Shown: one piece after another, positions 1 through 8,147 of the stretch
Numbering within the stretch: position 1 is the first letter of the stretch
Layout: the number at the start of each line of letters is the position of its first letter
Position numbers and translations under genes: made by a program
Notes under the pieces: generated by a model
Database searches by the model: none
What the model saw: only the letters and a program-made list of their open reading frames with translations
Told to the model about the DNA's origin: nothing
Source: Paracoccus methylarcula
Lineage (GTDB): Bacteria; Pseudomonadota; Alphaproteobacteria; Rhodobacterales; Rhodobacteraceae
NCBI RefSeq assembly: GCF_003007735.2
Contig: NZ_PXNQ02000005.1
Coordinates: 236,032-300,031, forward strand
Reading direction: 5' to 3'
DNA length: 64,000 bases

Positions 1-1383
1 GGCTGCCCGGTATACGAAGCGGTAGCGCCAGAAATGGAACCACAGCGACACGACGATATAGAAGGCGATCATCGCCACCAGTTGCGTCCCGTATCCGAGG
101 AAGACCGCGAAATAGGTGATCCCGCACAGGCACAGAAGCGTGATCGCCGGGATCGGGTGGAACGGATGCTCGTAGCCGCGCTTGATCGAATCCAGCGGCC
201 ATTTGCGGCGGAACAACATCATGTTCAACGGCATGAAGGTATATCCCAGCAGCCCCGACAGGATCGAGAAGGTGATCACCTGGTCCAGCGGCGCGCCAAG
301 CGCGAAGATCAGCGCGATGGGCACGAGGAAGATGATCGAGCGATAGGGTGTCCGGTAAGCCGGATGCACCGCGCCGAACCACGAGGGCAGGTAGTGGTCG
401 CGGCCCATCGCGAACCATGCCCGCGAGGCGTCATTGATGCAGCCATTGGCCGAGGCCAGCGTGGCGAACAGCGTCCCGATGCCCAGCAGCACCGCCAATG
501 AGGTCGAGCCCGACAGCCTGGCGGCATCGAACAGCGGCACACCCGATTGCCCGAGATATTCCCACGGCATCAGCCCGACGCAGACATACCATGTCAGGGT
601 CGCCGCGATGGCCAGCGTCATGACGCCCGCAAGCGTCCCGAAGGGCAGCGACCGGGCGGGCGAGCGGACCTCTTCGGCGGCCTGGCAGGTGCCCTCGATA
701 CCCAGGTAATACCATAGCCCGAAATGCATCGCCGCTAGGACGCCCAGCCAGCCATAGGGAAGGTCGGTCATCAACTCGACATGTCTCAGCGGGCTCTCGC
801 CGAAGACGGGCGATGTGGCCAGGAACAGGATCAGGATCGCCGAGAAGGCAATGGCGGTGATCACCAGGCTGAATGTCAGCGTCGCCAACACGCCGCGATA
901 ATTGAGCCATGCCAGGAACATGATCGAGAGGACGATGAAAGGCCGCGGATCGAGCCCCTCGTGACCGCTCATTCCCGCCACGGTTTCGACAAGAAAGCCG
1001 ACGGTGATCGCGTTGGCGGCCTCCAGCATCGTATAGGCGAAAACGAGGTAAAGTCCGACATTGAAGGCCATCAGCGGCCCGATGATATGCTTGGCCTGCG
1101 TATATTGCCCGCCCGCGGCGGCGACGGTCGATGTGACCTCGCTGTCGAGCATGGCGACACAACTGTAAAGGATGCCTGCGAACCAGCAGGCGATCAGGGC
1201 CGCATAGGCGCCGCCTTTGCCGACCGCGAAGTTCCATCCCATATATTCGCCGACAAGCACGATCCCGACGCCGAGCGCCCAGATATGCGCCGGCCCCAGG
1301 ACCCTGAGAAGCCCCCCATTTTGCACGGCCGTGCTTTCGGCCTCGCCGGCGATGCCGGGAGTATTGCTGACTGTATCCGACAT
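1..1383 (-). CDS. APC-family permease, ethanolamine-permease-like (3' end cut by window edge)
   Basis: The frame is open from the ATG at 1383 to base 1 with no stop, giving 461 codons of a protein that continues outside the window. It is a multi-spanning inner-membrane transporter of the amino acid-polyamine-organocation superfamily. The N-terminal region GLLRVLGPAHIWALGVGIVL, then GEYMGWNFAVGKGG, and later ASANGCINDASRAWFAMGRD resemble the ethanolamine permease branch (seen; family known). About eleven membrane segments can be counted. A GAGGAAC ribosome site lies just upstream and overlaps the stop of the preceding small gene, so the gene is last in a four-gene operon. Ethanolamine is the best guess for substrate; another amine or amino acid is possible. 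Confidence 0.75.
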   Translation of the reverse strand, partial: MSDTVSNTPGIAGEAESTAVQNGGLLRVLGPAHIWALGVGIVLVGEYMGWNFAVGKGGAYAALIACWFAGILYSCVAMLDSEVTSTVAAAGGQYTQAKHIIGPLMAFNVGLYLVFAYTMLEAANAITVGFLVETVAGMSGHEGLDPRPFIVLSIMFLAWLNYRGVLATLTFSLVITAIAFSAILILFLATSPVFGESPLRHVELMTDLPYGWLGVLAAMHFGLWYYLGIEGTCQAAEEVRSPARSLPFGTLAGVMTLAIAATLTWYVCVGLMPWEYLGQSGVPLFDAARLSGSTSLAVLLGIGTLFATLASANGCINDASRAWFAMGRDHYLPSWFGAVHPAYRTPYRSIIFLVPIALIFALGAPLDQVITFSILSGLLGYTFMPLNMMLFRRKWPLDSIKRGYEHPFHPIPAITLLCLCGITYFAVFLGYGTQLVAMIAFYIVVSLWFHFWRYRFVYRAA

Positions 1384-1394
1384 ATGATTGTTCC

Positions 1395-1562
1395 TCAAAG
1401 CTCGTGCTGTTCGGTCATCGCTTCGATCTGCCCCTCATGCGAGGAGGTGAGCTGTTCCTCGCTGTAGCGGCTGTCGGTTCGAAGCCAGTCGATAACGATA
1501 TGGATGCCAAGCACGGCAGAGAGTGCCCAGGCGACATATTCCGCGAGATTCCAGATAAGCAT
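1395..1562 (-). CDS. small single-pass membrane protein (55 aa)
   Basis: This 55-residue frame starts at the ATG at 1562 after an AGGGAGAAGGCA ribosome site and stops 11 bases before the permease start. One hydrophobic helix (about residues 8-25, AEYVAWALSAVLGIHIVIDW) is followed by a polar acidic tail rich in E, Q and H. I do not recognise the family. Tight spacing and strong ribosome sites on both sides make translation very likely. It may be an accessory or stabilising subunit of the adjoining permease (inference). Confidence 0.7.
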   Translation of the reverse strand: MLIWNLAEYVAWALSAVLGIHIVIDWLRTDSRYSEEQLTSSHEGQIEAMTEQHEL

Positions 1563-1572
1563 TGCCTTCTCC

Positions 1573-1953
1573 CTATTCCTTGCCGAACTTTTCCGCGATG
1601 ACCTCGCGATATTCCTTTTCCGACAGTTTCAGCATCATGATGTAATAGCCGACCACCGTGACGATCACGGCGATCAGGGCCGGGATGCTGAAGGAATAGT
1701 CGAACCTGGCAGTGATCAGCGGCGCGGCCGCTTCGGCATCGGCGAAGCCCAGCTTGCCCCATTGCTCGATCATCGCGGCGTTTTGCTGCAGGCTTTCCCA
1801 ACTGGGGGCATCGACCGCCTCATGGATCTGGTCGCTGCCCGCCAATCCCAACCATAGCGGGATGTAAAGCGCGCCCACGGTCAGGATCAGAAGCACCAGA
1901 ACATCGAAGATCTGTCCAAGCTTGCCTTGCGGCGGAGGTGTGTATCGTGACAT
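1573..1953 (-). CDS. small two-helix membrane protein (126 aa)
   Basis: The chosen ATG at 1953 lies one base after the stop of the upstream gene (TGAGATG); an in-frame ATG further upstream would overlap that gene needlessly. The protein has a short polar N-terminus (MSRYTPPPQGKLGQ), a helix around residues 14-38, a roughly 45-residue soluble loop rich in A, E and Q, a second helix near residues 88-106 (SIPALIAVIVTVVGYYIMM), and a charged C-terminus ending EKFGKE. No family was recognised. It sits in the operon with the APC permease and is presumably functionally tied to it (inference). Confidence 0.75.
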   Translation of the reverse strand: MSRYTPPPQGKLGQIFDVLVLLILTVGALYIPLWLGLAGSDQIHEAVDAPSWESLQQNAAMIEQWGKLGFADAEAAAPLITARFDYSFSIPALIAVIVTVVGYYIMMLKLSEKEYREVIAEKFGKE

Positions 1954-1954
1954 C

Positions 1955-2248
1955 TCACGCTCCCTTCCGCTTGGCGCGGGCGGCATCCAGGAACTTGATG
2001 TCCAGCCCATACATGAAATCGCGATCCTCGCGGTAATGGCGCAGCATTGCCAGGATCGCGGCGGTGTTGAACAGCAGCACGACGGCTCCTCCGATCAGCA
2101 GGACGATGCGTGCGATGCCGCTGGGCGCGAGTGACCAGGTTGCGATGGCGACGAAGATGATCGAGAACCATAATCCGACAACGAAAGCCCATGCCACGAT
2201 GATATCACGGCGATGCATGGCCATGATCCGTCGGTTGAGATCAGACAT
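1955..2248 (-). CDS. small two-helix membrane protein (97 aa), first gene of permease operon
   Basis: This is the first gene of the operon, with the ribosome site GGGAGGAGCGCT before ATG 2248. The charged N-terminus MSDLNRRIMAMHRRD is followed by two hydrophobic helices (about residues 17-39 and 44-68) and a cytoplasmic-looking tail LRHYREDRDFMYGLDIKFLD. The layout resembles small helper subunits that some secondary transporters carry, but I cannot assign a named family. It is translationally coupled to the 126-aa gene behind it by a one-base gap. Confidence 0.75.
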   Translation of the reverse strand: MSDLNRRIMAMHRRDIIVAWAFVVGLWFSIIFVAIATWSLAPSGIARIVLLIGGAVVLLFNTAAILAMLRHYREDRDFMYGLDIKFLDAARAKRKGA

Positions 2249-2305
2249 AGCGCTCCTCCCTATGTTGATGCTCCACGGAAGACCGCCGGAAAGGCGACCC
2301 CTGTC

Positions 2306-2317
2306 ATTCCGCGGAAT
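2306..2317. promoter_or_regulatory. 12-bp palindrome, possible operator for the permease operon
   Basis: ATTCCGCGGAAT is a perfect dyad 58 bases upstream of the first leftward gene. No regulator gene is adjacent, so the cognate protein is unknown. The position suits an operator, but this is inference from symmetry alone. Confidence 0.3.
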
Positions 2318-2584
2318 TTATGTCCCGGCGCAGGGAATCTGTGCTGGCCATGAAACACCATCGAGGCACCCGGGAGCAAGAAAAAATTTACAAGGGAGAA
2401 AAATTACTTCCTGTGCATCAATTTACTGGAAGGGGAGCGATCGCAACGGATCGGGCGGAATCGCATCTCTCGCTTGCTGGTCGATTTGAAGTCTTGTTAA
2501 TTTAAATAATTGAATAATAAAAATATTATTTCATGTAGGCGGTGCCGGAGAGGTGAGCGCAACGCAAATGTAGTTTCTTTACAG

Positions 2585-2596
2585 GAATAATTATTC
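2585..2596. promoter_or_regulatory. 12-bp palindrome upstream of truncated haemoglobin
   Basis: GAATAATTATTC is a perfect dyad in AT-rich DNA, 60 bases before the haemoglobin ATG. Haemoglobins of this type are often under nitric-oxide or oxygen control, so a redox or NO-responsive repressor is a reasonable candidate. The sequence does not clearly match an FNR box. Confidence 0.35.
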
Positions 2597-2655
2597 TCTT
2601 TAAGGAAACAATGTCGTCGTGATGGACCCGAGGTGAAATTTCCAGGGAGGGGGAC

Positions 2656-3060
2656 ATGTATCTTGCCGCACAGAGCAGGCAATCGCTTTATCAGCAGCTG
2701 GGAGGAGATGACGGGATTCGCGCCCTGGTCAAGGAATTCTACGATATCGCCGAACAGGATCCAGAGGCCAGAGAGCTACATCTTCTCCATCTTCGGGGGG
2801 CCGGGATAGCCCAGTCCAGGGAGGAGCAGTTCAATTATCTTTGCGGCTTCTTTGGAGGACCTCAATACTACGTCATGAAGCATGGACATTCGCGGCTTGC
2901 ACAGATCCACGAGCATGTGCCTATTGGCCCGGAGATGCGCGATCTCTGGCTGCGGTGCATGGCAAGGGCCATCGGGAAGCTGGGTATCGGGGACGATCTT
3001 GCCTGCATGATGATGCGGAATTTCACCACGGCTGCCGAAGCTGCCAGAAACATGGACTGA
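2656..3060 (+). CDS. group 2 truncated haemoglobin
   Basis: This 134-residue protein has the 2-on-2 globin pattern. SLYQQLGG near residue 10 begins the fold, GGPQYYVMKHGHSRLAQIHE (67-86) holds the E and F helices, His85 is the expected proximal haem ligand, and Trp98 matches the G8 tryptophan of group II (trHbO) globins. Such proteins bind O2 and NO in the cytoplasm and help with oxidative or nitrosative stress (family knowledge). The GGAGGGGGAC ribosome site supports the ATG at 2656. It is followed after 95 bases by tupB; co-transcription is possible but not shown. Confidence 0.85.
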   Translation: MYLAAQSRQSLYQQLGGDDGIRALVKEFYDIAEQDPEARELHLLHLRGAGIAQSREEQFNYLCGFFGGPQYYVMKHGHSRLAQIHEHVPIGPEMRDLWLRCMARAIGKLGIGDDLACMMMRNFTTAAEAARNMD

Positions 3061-3155
3061 TCAACGACAAGCAAGGCGATATCTGTCGCAACGGGGGTTG
3101 GAAATCCCGCCGCGATCCTGCAGCTTGAGCGCAAATTCGGGAGGGCGATCGGCGC

Positions 3156-3860
3156 ATGGTCGATCTTTGGGACGGTCTCGCGCAGGCTTTCTGGCTGGTT
3201 GTCACGCTGGATGCCGAGCTGATCGAGATATCGTTGCGATCTTTGCAGGTGACTGTCAGCGCGGTGCTTGTCGCCGCGCTCGTGGCCATGCCCCTGGCCG
3301 CCTACCTTGCCGTCTATCGTTTTCGCTGGCGCCGCAATGTCGTGGCACTTCTGAACGCGATGATGGGCCTGCCCCCGGTCGTGGTAGGGCTGATCGTCTA
3401 TGTGTTCCTGTCGCGCTCGGGGCCTCTTGGGGTGTTTGGCCTGCTGTTCACGCCGACGGCTATGATCATCGCGCAGGTCATCATCGTCGTGCCCCTGATC
3501 GCCAGCATAGCGCATCAGTCGATCCGGGAATTGTGGCAGGATTATCATGACCTGCTGATCTCGATGAATGTCACGCAGGCGCAGAAAATCCGGACCCTGC
3601 TATGGGACTCACGCCGAGGTCTGCTAACCGCCGCTCTTGCCGGTTTCGGACGGGCAATCGGCGAAGTCGGCGCCATCATGATCGTGGGCGGCAATATCGA
3701 CAATGTCACCCGCGTCCTGACCACCGCCATCGCGCTTGAAACCGGCAAGGGGGAATTCGCCCTGGCATTGGCGCTTGGCTTCGTGCTGATCGCGCTGGCC
3801 ATCTCGGTCAATATCGCGATCCATTGGCTGAGCGGGACCGAGCGGGAGGCGGGATGGTGA
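3156..3860 (+). CDS. tupB: tungstate ABC transporter permease TupB
   Basis: A 234-residue inner-membrane permease with about five helices. The EAA-type loop GRAIGEVGAIMIVGGNIDN (about residues 168-186) is the site that contacts the ATPase, and the sequence around MMGLPPVVVGLIVYVFLSRS is typical of the TupB branch of oxyanion permeases. It overlaps the ATPase gene (stop at 3858-3860, next ATG at 3854). The binding protein TupA, normally part of the operon, is absent from this window. Tungstate is favoured over molybdate or sulfate from overall resemblance. Confidence 0.85.
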   Translation: MVDLWDGLAQAFWLVVTLDAELIEISLRSLQVTVSAVLVAALVAMPLAAYLAVYRFRWRRNVVALLNAMMGLPPVVVGLIVYVFLSRSGPLGVFGLLFTPTAMIIAQVIIVVPLIASIAHQSIRELWQDYHDLLISMNVTQAQKIRTLLWDSRRGLLTAALAGFGRAIGEVGAIMIVGGNIDNVTRVLTTAIALETGKGEFALALALGFVLIALAISVNIAIHWLSGTEREAGW

Positions 3861-4569
3861 ACGATCTCTTTCCGGTGACGATGACCGGCGCCCGGACGTC
3901 GCGCCGCGGAATCGTGCTCGTCGCCCGATCGACCTGACGCTGGCGGGGCGGGGAACCTGTGTCGTCATCGGGCCCAACGGCTCGGGGAAGACCTCGTTTC
4001 TGCGCATGTTGCACGGCGCGGCGCGGCTGACCGGAGGGGCGATCACATGGGCCTGTCCGATCCAGGAGGCGCGGCGGCAGCAGGCTTTCGTCTTCCAGCG
4101 CCCGATCATGCTGCGGCGCACGGTCGAGCATAACCTGATCTATCCGCTGGTGATCCGTGGCACATCCCGCCGCGATGCCAGGGCACGGGCAGGGCAGTGG
4201 GCAGAAAAGGTCGGCCTGGACGGGATGCTCGACCGGCAGGCCTCGATCCTTTCGGGGGGCGAGCAGCAGAAACTGGCCCTGGCCCGGGCACTGATCACCG
4301 ATCCGAGGCTCGTATTCCTCGATGAACCCTGTTCGTCGCTTGATGGGCGGGCGACTAGGGAGATCGAGGAAATCCTGCGCGCGGCCAAGGCACAGGGAAC
4401 CCGGTTGATTATGTCAACCCATGACATGGGGCAGGCACGGCGCCTGGCCGATCAGGTCCTGTTCCTGCTGCGGGGCAAGGTTCATGAAAAGGGCGAGGCC
4501 CCGGAATTCTTCGAAGGGCCCGCCACCTCACAGGCGCGGGCGTTCCTGAAGGGAGACATTGTCGAATGA
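3854..4569 (+). pseudogene. tupC: tungstate ABC transporter ATPase TupC, frame broken by a 1-base deletion
   Basis: The ATPase begins at ATG 3854 (MVNDLFPVTMTGARTSRRG) and runs into a stop 27 codons later, while the rest of the protein continues in the next frame (PIDLTLAGRGTCVVIGPNGS onward). Adding one G near 3923-3925 gives the smooth reading VLVGPIDLTL. All ATPase motifs are present downstream: Walker A GPNGSGKTS, signature LSGGEQQKLALARA, Walker B LVFLDEP and the switch histidine in STHD. The protein would drive tungstate uptake with TupB. I think the break is a base-calling error rather than true decay, because similar single-base losses occur elsewhere in the window. Confidence 0.8.
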
Positions 4570-4754
4570 CACGCTTGCGGATGGCCGAGACCGGAGGCTG
4601 GCGCACAGGTCGAGGAGCTGCGGGCAGGATCATGCCGCCATGCCGCGCCGGACGGAAAAGCAACAAATAATCTTGGGCATTCCGGCTTTATCTCGTGACG
4701 AGAATGGGAGATACAGAGCCGCAAATCGGACGGCTAATGTGGGAAGTCCAGGAC

Positions 4755-5912
4755 ATGAAGATAGTCATTCTCGGCGGCGACGGATTCTGTGGCTGGCCTA
4801 CTGCTCTCCATCTGTCGCGTCGCGGTCACGAGGTGATCATCGTCGATAACCTCAGCCGCCGGGCCATCGACCTTGAACTCGAGGTCGAAAGCCTGACCCC
4901 GATCCGGCCCATCGGCGAGCGGTTGCGCGTGTGGAAGGAACTGACCGGCAACGAGATCCGGTTCTGTAATTTCACGGTCGGAGAGCATTATCACCGGCTT
5001 CTGACCCTGTTCAGGGAAGAGCAGCCGGATGCCGTGATCCATTTCGCCGAACAACGCGCCGCGCCCTATTCGATGAAATCCAGCTATCACAAGCGCTACA
5101 CGGTCAATAACAATCTCAACGCCACCAATGACGTGCTGGCCGCGATCGTCGAATCGAAGCAGGATATCCATCTCGTGCATCTGGGCACGATGGGGGTCTA
5201 TGGATACGGCACCGCCGGGATGAAGATCCCCGAGGGTTATCTCAAGGTCAAGGTGGAGACACCAAGCGGCGATGCCGAGCAGGAGATCCTCTATCCCACC
5301 AATCCCGGCTCGATCTATCACATGACGAAAAGCCAGGATCAGCTGTTCTTCGGCTTCTACAACAAGAATGACGGGGTCAAGATCACCGATCTGCATCAGG
5401 GGATCGTCTGGGGCACCCAGACAGAGGACACCAAGCTGGACGAGCGGCTTATCAACCGCTTTGACTATGATGGCGATTACGGTACGGTTCTGAACCGTTT
5501 CATCATGCAAGCTGCGGTCGAGTATCCGATGACCGTTCACGGCACCGGCGGACAGACCCGCGCCTTCATCCATATCCAGGACACCTGCCGCTGCATCGAG
5601 CTTGCGCTGCTGAACCCGCCGCAAAAGGGAGAGCGGGTGAATATCCTCAACCAGATGACCGAGACGCACCGGGTTCGCGATCTTGCGCAGATGATCCACG
5701 AGCAGACCGGGGTCGAGATCGCCTATCTGGACAATCCGCGCAACGAGGCCTCCGAGAACGACCTGCATGTCATCAATGACCGCTTCATCGGCATGGGGCT
5801 GGAGCCGATCAGGCTGCAGGCAGGAATCATGGAAGAGGTGAGCGAGATCGCGCGGAAATATGCGGATCGTTGCGACCGGACCAAGATCCCCTGCGTGTCC
5901 CGCTGGCGCTGA
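4755..5912 (+). CDS. sqdB: UDP-sulfoquinovose synthase SqdB
   Basis: SqdB converts UDP-glucose and sulfite to UDP-sulfoquinovose, the head-group donor for the membrane sulfolipid SQDG. The 385-residue extended short-chain dehydrogenase has the NAD site [15 protein letters not shown] (residues 7-21), Thr145 in [10 protein letters not shown], and the catalytic Tyr188/Lys192 pair in YHMTK. I chose ATG 4755 because the Rossmann fold starts there (MKIVILGG); an in-frame ATG 60 bases earlier would add an unconserved tail. The gene stands alone: the glycosyltransferase genes sqdA, sqdC and sqdD found beside it in Rhodobacter are not here. Confidence 0.93.
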   Translation: MKIVILGGDGFCGWPTALHLSRRGHEVIIVDNLSRRAIDLELEVESLTPIRPIGERLRVWKELTGNEIRFCNFTVGEHYHRLLTLFREEQPDAVIHFAEQRAAPYSMKSSYHKRYTVNNNLNATNDVLAAIVESKQDIHLVHLGTMGVYGYGTAGMKIPEGYLKVKVETPSGDAEQEILYPTNPGSIYHMTKSQDQLFFGFYNKNDGVKITDLHQGIVWGTQTEDTKLDERLINRFDYDGDYGTVLNRFIMQAAVEYPMTVHGTGGQTRAFIHIQDTCRCIELALLNPPQKGERVNILNQMTETHRVRDLAQMIHEQTGVEIAYLDNPRNEASENDLHVINDRFIGMGLEPIRLQAGIMEEVSEIARKYADRCDRTKIPCVSRWR

Positions 5913-5947
5913 TTGTCAAGGCGGCTGCGGTGGACCGGTGACCCGGT

Positions 5948-5976
5948 TTGCCCGGATCAGCCCGCGATCCGGGCAA
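5948..5976. terminator. inverted repeat between convergent sqdB and lacI-type gene
   Basis: TTGCCCGGAT (5948-5957) pairs with ATCCGGGCAA (5967-5976) in a 10-bp stem. It lies 35 bases after the sqdB stop and overlaps the 3' end of the leftward regulator gene. No U-run follows, so termination in both directions is probable but not certain. Confidence 0.55.
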
Positions 5977-6988
5977 GCGTGAAGGGCGCGGTCGTCTCGC
6001 GCAGCATCAGTTGCGGTTCCAGGAGCGTCACGGGGTCCACTTCTGCCCCCGCGATGCGCTGGAGGATCGTGCGGGCGGCCTGACGGCCGAGCTCGCGCTT
6101 GGGCTGGCGGATCGTCGTCAGGGCAGGCGCCAGATGCGAAACCAGTTCGATATCGTCGAAACCGACAATCGATATGTCGCGCGGCGCGATGATGTCGCGG
6201 CGCTGCAGGCTGGCCATGAAGGCGCAGGCCATCTCGTCGGAAAAGGCGAATATGGCGCTTGGTCGTTCTTCGGGTGAAAGCCGTTCCCAGTATTCCGCCG
6301 CCTTTCTTCCGGCCTGCAATGTGAAATCGCCGTCGAACAGGGTCAGGCGAGCCTCGCCTGCGGCATCATGCACACCGGCGAGGCGGGACTTGTGCAGGAC
6401 GTTCCGTGTCGGTCCGCCGATCACGCCGATATGCCGGTGGCCCAGTTCGCGCAGGTGGCCGATGGCCAGACGTGCGCCCGCACGATTGTCCAGCATCACC
6501 CGCGGCAGGTGGATTTCCTCGACCCATTCGCAGGCGGTAATCAAGGGGGGCAGGTTGGGCCGTTCGCCGATGCGATCCATCGGAACCATGCCGTCCAGCA
6601 GGACGATCCCGTCGGCGCGCGATACATCCATGAAGCGACTCAGGGTGGTGTGCCTGCCCGCTTCGTCCAGCGTATCGGCCACCAGCAGGTCATAGCCCGC
6701 CCGGGCCAGTTCCCTGCCCATCCCGTCAAGGATCTTGGCGAAGAACGGATTGCCCAGATTGGGAACCAGCGCCACCACGCAGCCGGTGCGCTGCTTGCGC
6801 AGGTTTCGGGCCGCGTGGTTCATTCGGTAGCCGGTTGCCGCAAGCGCCTCGGCCACGGCATTGCGGGTCGATTCGGCCACGACATCGGGATGCGACAGCA
6901 CCCGGCTGACGGTCGAGGTCGAAACGCCCGCCAGTTTTGCCACATCCGAAAGCCGCGCCCGGCCGGGTGAAGACAAGCTCTTGTTCAT
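5957..6988 (-). CDS. LacI-family transcriptional regulator
   Basis: A 343-residue repressor with the LacI helix-turn-helix LSDVAKLAGVSTSTVSRVLS at residues 13-32, the hinge helix around NHAARNLRKQRTG, and a periplasmic-binding-protein-like effector domain (LVPNLGNPFFAKIL through IVGFDDIELVSHL). It is divergent from a sugar catabolism and ABC transport operon and very likely represses it from the perfect palindrome at 7042-7055. The effector is unknown but should be the transported sugar or a derivative. Confidence 0.9.
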   Translation of the reverse strand: MNKSLSSPGRARLSDVAKLAGVSTSTVSRVLSHPDVVAESTRNAVAEALAATGYRMNHAARNLRKQRTGCVVALVPNLGNPFFAKILDGMGRELARAGYDLLVADTLDEAGRHTTLSRFMDVSRADGIVLLDGMVPMDRIGERPNLPPLITACEWVEEIHLPRVMLDNRAGARLAIGHLRELGHRHIGVIGGPTRNVLHKSRLAGVHDAAGEARLTLFDGDFTLQAGRKAAEYWERLSPEERPSAIFAFSDEMACAFMASLQRRDIIAPRDISIVGFDDIELVSHLAPALTTIRQPKRELGRQAARTILQRIAGAEVDPVTLLEPQLMLRETTAPFTLARIAG

Positions 6989-7041
6989 CGTGGAATCCTA
7001 TGCCGCCGGAATGCGGCCCGCAAGGACGCGAAGAAATTATT

Positions 7042-7055
7042 TGCAATCGATTGCA
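7042..7055. promoter_or_regulatory. LacI-type operator
   Basis: TGCAATCGATTGCA is a perfect 14-bp palindrome with the central CG step typical of LacI-family operators. It sits between the divergent regulator (start 6988) and the isomerase gene (start 7092), 36 bases before the latter, so repressor binding would block the operon promoter and may autoregulate. Confidence 0.75.
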
Positions 7056-7091
7056 GGCCAGTGCAGATTGCCCGCAAGCGAGGGAGGACTC

Positions 7092-8147
7092 ATGCAGACC
7101 ATCAAGGGGCCGGCATTGTTTCTGGCGCAGTTCATCGGTGATGAGGCGCCTTTCGACAGTTGGGACGGGATCACCAAATGGGCGGCCGAATGCGGCTATG
7201 CCGGGGTGCAGGTGCCGACCAACGATCCCCGGATACTCGATCTCGACCGGGCCGAGGATTCGCAGGATTACCGCGACGAATTCCTGGGCATCGCCCGGCA
7301 GAACGGCGTCGAGGTGACCGAGCTTTCCACCCATCTGCAAGGGCAACTGGTCGCCGTGCATCCCGCCTATGACGCGGGCTTCGATGCTTTCGCGCCCGCC
7401 CGGCTGCATGGCAATCCCAAGGCAAGGCAGGAATGGGCTGTCGATCAGGTCGCCCGTGCGATCCGCGTCAGCCGGTTGCTGGGGCTGAATGCGATGGCGA
7501 CATTCTCCGGTGCCCTGGCCTGGCCCTATCTCTACCCGTGGCCGCAGCGCGCGCCGGGGCTGGTCGAGGCGGCTTTCGACACGCTGGCCGAGCGTTGGCG
7601 GCCTCTGCTGGATCTGGCCGAGGAACAGGGTGTCGATATCTGCTACGAGATCCATCCGGGCGAAGATCTGCATGATGGCGTGACCTACGAGATGTTCCTT
7701 GATCGCGTCGGCGGCCATGCCCGCGCGAACATGCTTTACGATCCGTCGCATTACATCCTGCAGCAACTGGACTACCTGCAGAATATCGACATCTACCACG
7801 AGCGGATTCGCATGTTCCACGTCAAGGATGCCGAGTTCCGACCGACCGGGCGGCAGGGCGTCTATGGCGGCTATCAGGGCTGGGCCGACCGGGCGGGGCG
7901 GTTCCGCAGTCCCGGCGACGGACAGGTGGATTTCGGCGGGGTGTTTTCCAAGCTGACCCAATACGGATTCGATGGTTGGGCCGTGGTAGAGTGGGAATGC
8001 GCGCTGAAACATCCCGAGGACGGGGCGCGTGAGGGGGCGCAATTCGTGCGCGATCACATCATCCGGGTGACGCCGCATGCCTTCGACGATTTCGCGGCAT
8101 CCGGCTTCGATCGCGCGGCAATCGACAAGGCATTGGGGTTGACATGA
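7092..8147 (+). CDS. sugar phosphate isomerase/epimerase, xylose-isomerase-like TIM barrel
   Basis: A 351-residue protein of the AP endonuclease 2/xylose isomerase-like family. Probable metal ligands fall in ICYEIHPGEDLHDG (Glu), MLYDPSHYILQQLD (Asp, His), RMFHVKDAEF (His, Asp) and WAVVEWECAL (Glu). ATG 7092 follows GAGGGAGGACTC; longer open sequence upstream runs through the operator and is not used. These enzymes isomerise or epimerise keto-sugars or inositol derivatives in the cytoplasm. It overlaps the MocA-type dehydrogenase by ATGA, and the two probably perform consecutive steps on the imported sugar. The exact substrate cannot be read from sequence. Confidence 0.85.
   Translation: MQTIKGPALFLAQFIGDEAPFDSWDGITKWAAECGYAGVQVPTNDPRILDLDRAEDSQDYRDEFLGIARQNGVEVTELSTHLQGQLVAVHPAYDAGFDAFAPARLHGNPKARQEWAVDQVARAIRVSRLLGLNAMATFSGALAWPYLYPWPQRAPGLVEAAFDTLAERWRPLLDLAEEQGVDICYEIHPGEDLHDGVTYEMFLDRVGGHARANMLYDPSHYILQQLDYLQNIDIYHERIRMFHVKDAEFRPTGRQGVYGGYQGWADRAGRFRSPGDGQVDFGGVFSKLTQYGFDGWAVVEWECALKHPEDGAREGAQFVRDHIIRVTPHAFDDFAASGFDRAAIDKALGLT

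Larger units (their letters stand above)
2249..2655. other. AT-rich divergent intergenic region with two palindromes
   Basis: This 407-base gap separates the permease operon (leftward) from the haemoglobin gene (rightward). Bases about 2380-2640 are much more AT-rich than the surroundings. Two perfect palindromes stand out: ATTCCGCGGAAT at 2306-2317, in the likely promoter area of the leftward operon, and GAATAATTATTC at 2585-2596, about 60 bases before the haemoglobin start. Short open frames here lack ribosome sites and look non-coding. Confidence 0.6.

Noticed and set aside
431..1237. 268-codon frame on the minus strand
   Set aside because: It is Arg-rich and out of frame with the APC permease, which reads cleanly through the same bases.
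2320..2505. 61-codon frame in the AT-rich gap before the haemoglobin
   Set aside because: No ribosome site and no recognisable sequence. The gap is better explained as promoter DNA.
4566..4670. 34-codon frame whose ATG overlaps the tupC stop
   Set aside because: The ATGA overlap suggests coupling, but the residues (Arg- and Gly-rich, no signal peptide) do not resemble TupA or any protein I know. It is likely chance.
4734..5768. 344-codon frame opposite sqdB
   Set aside because: It is antisense to a clear enzyme gene, with no recognisable domain; high GC makes such frames common.
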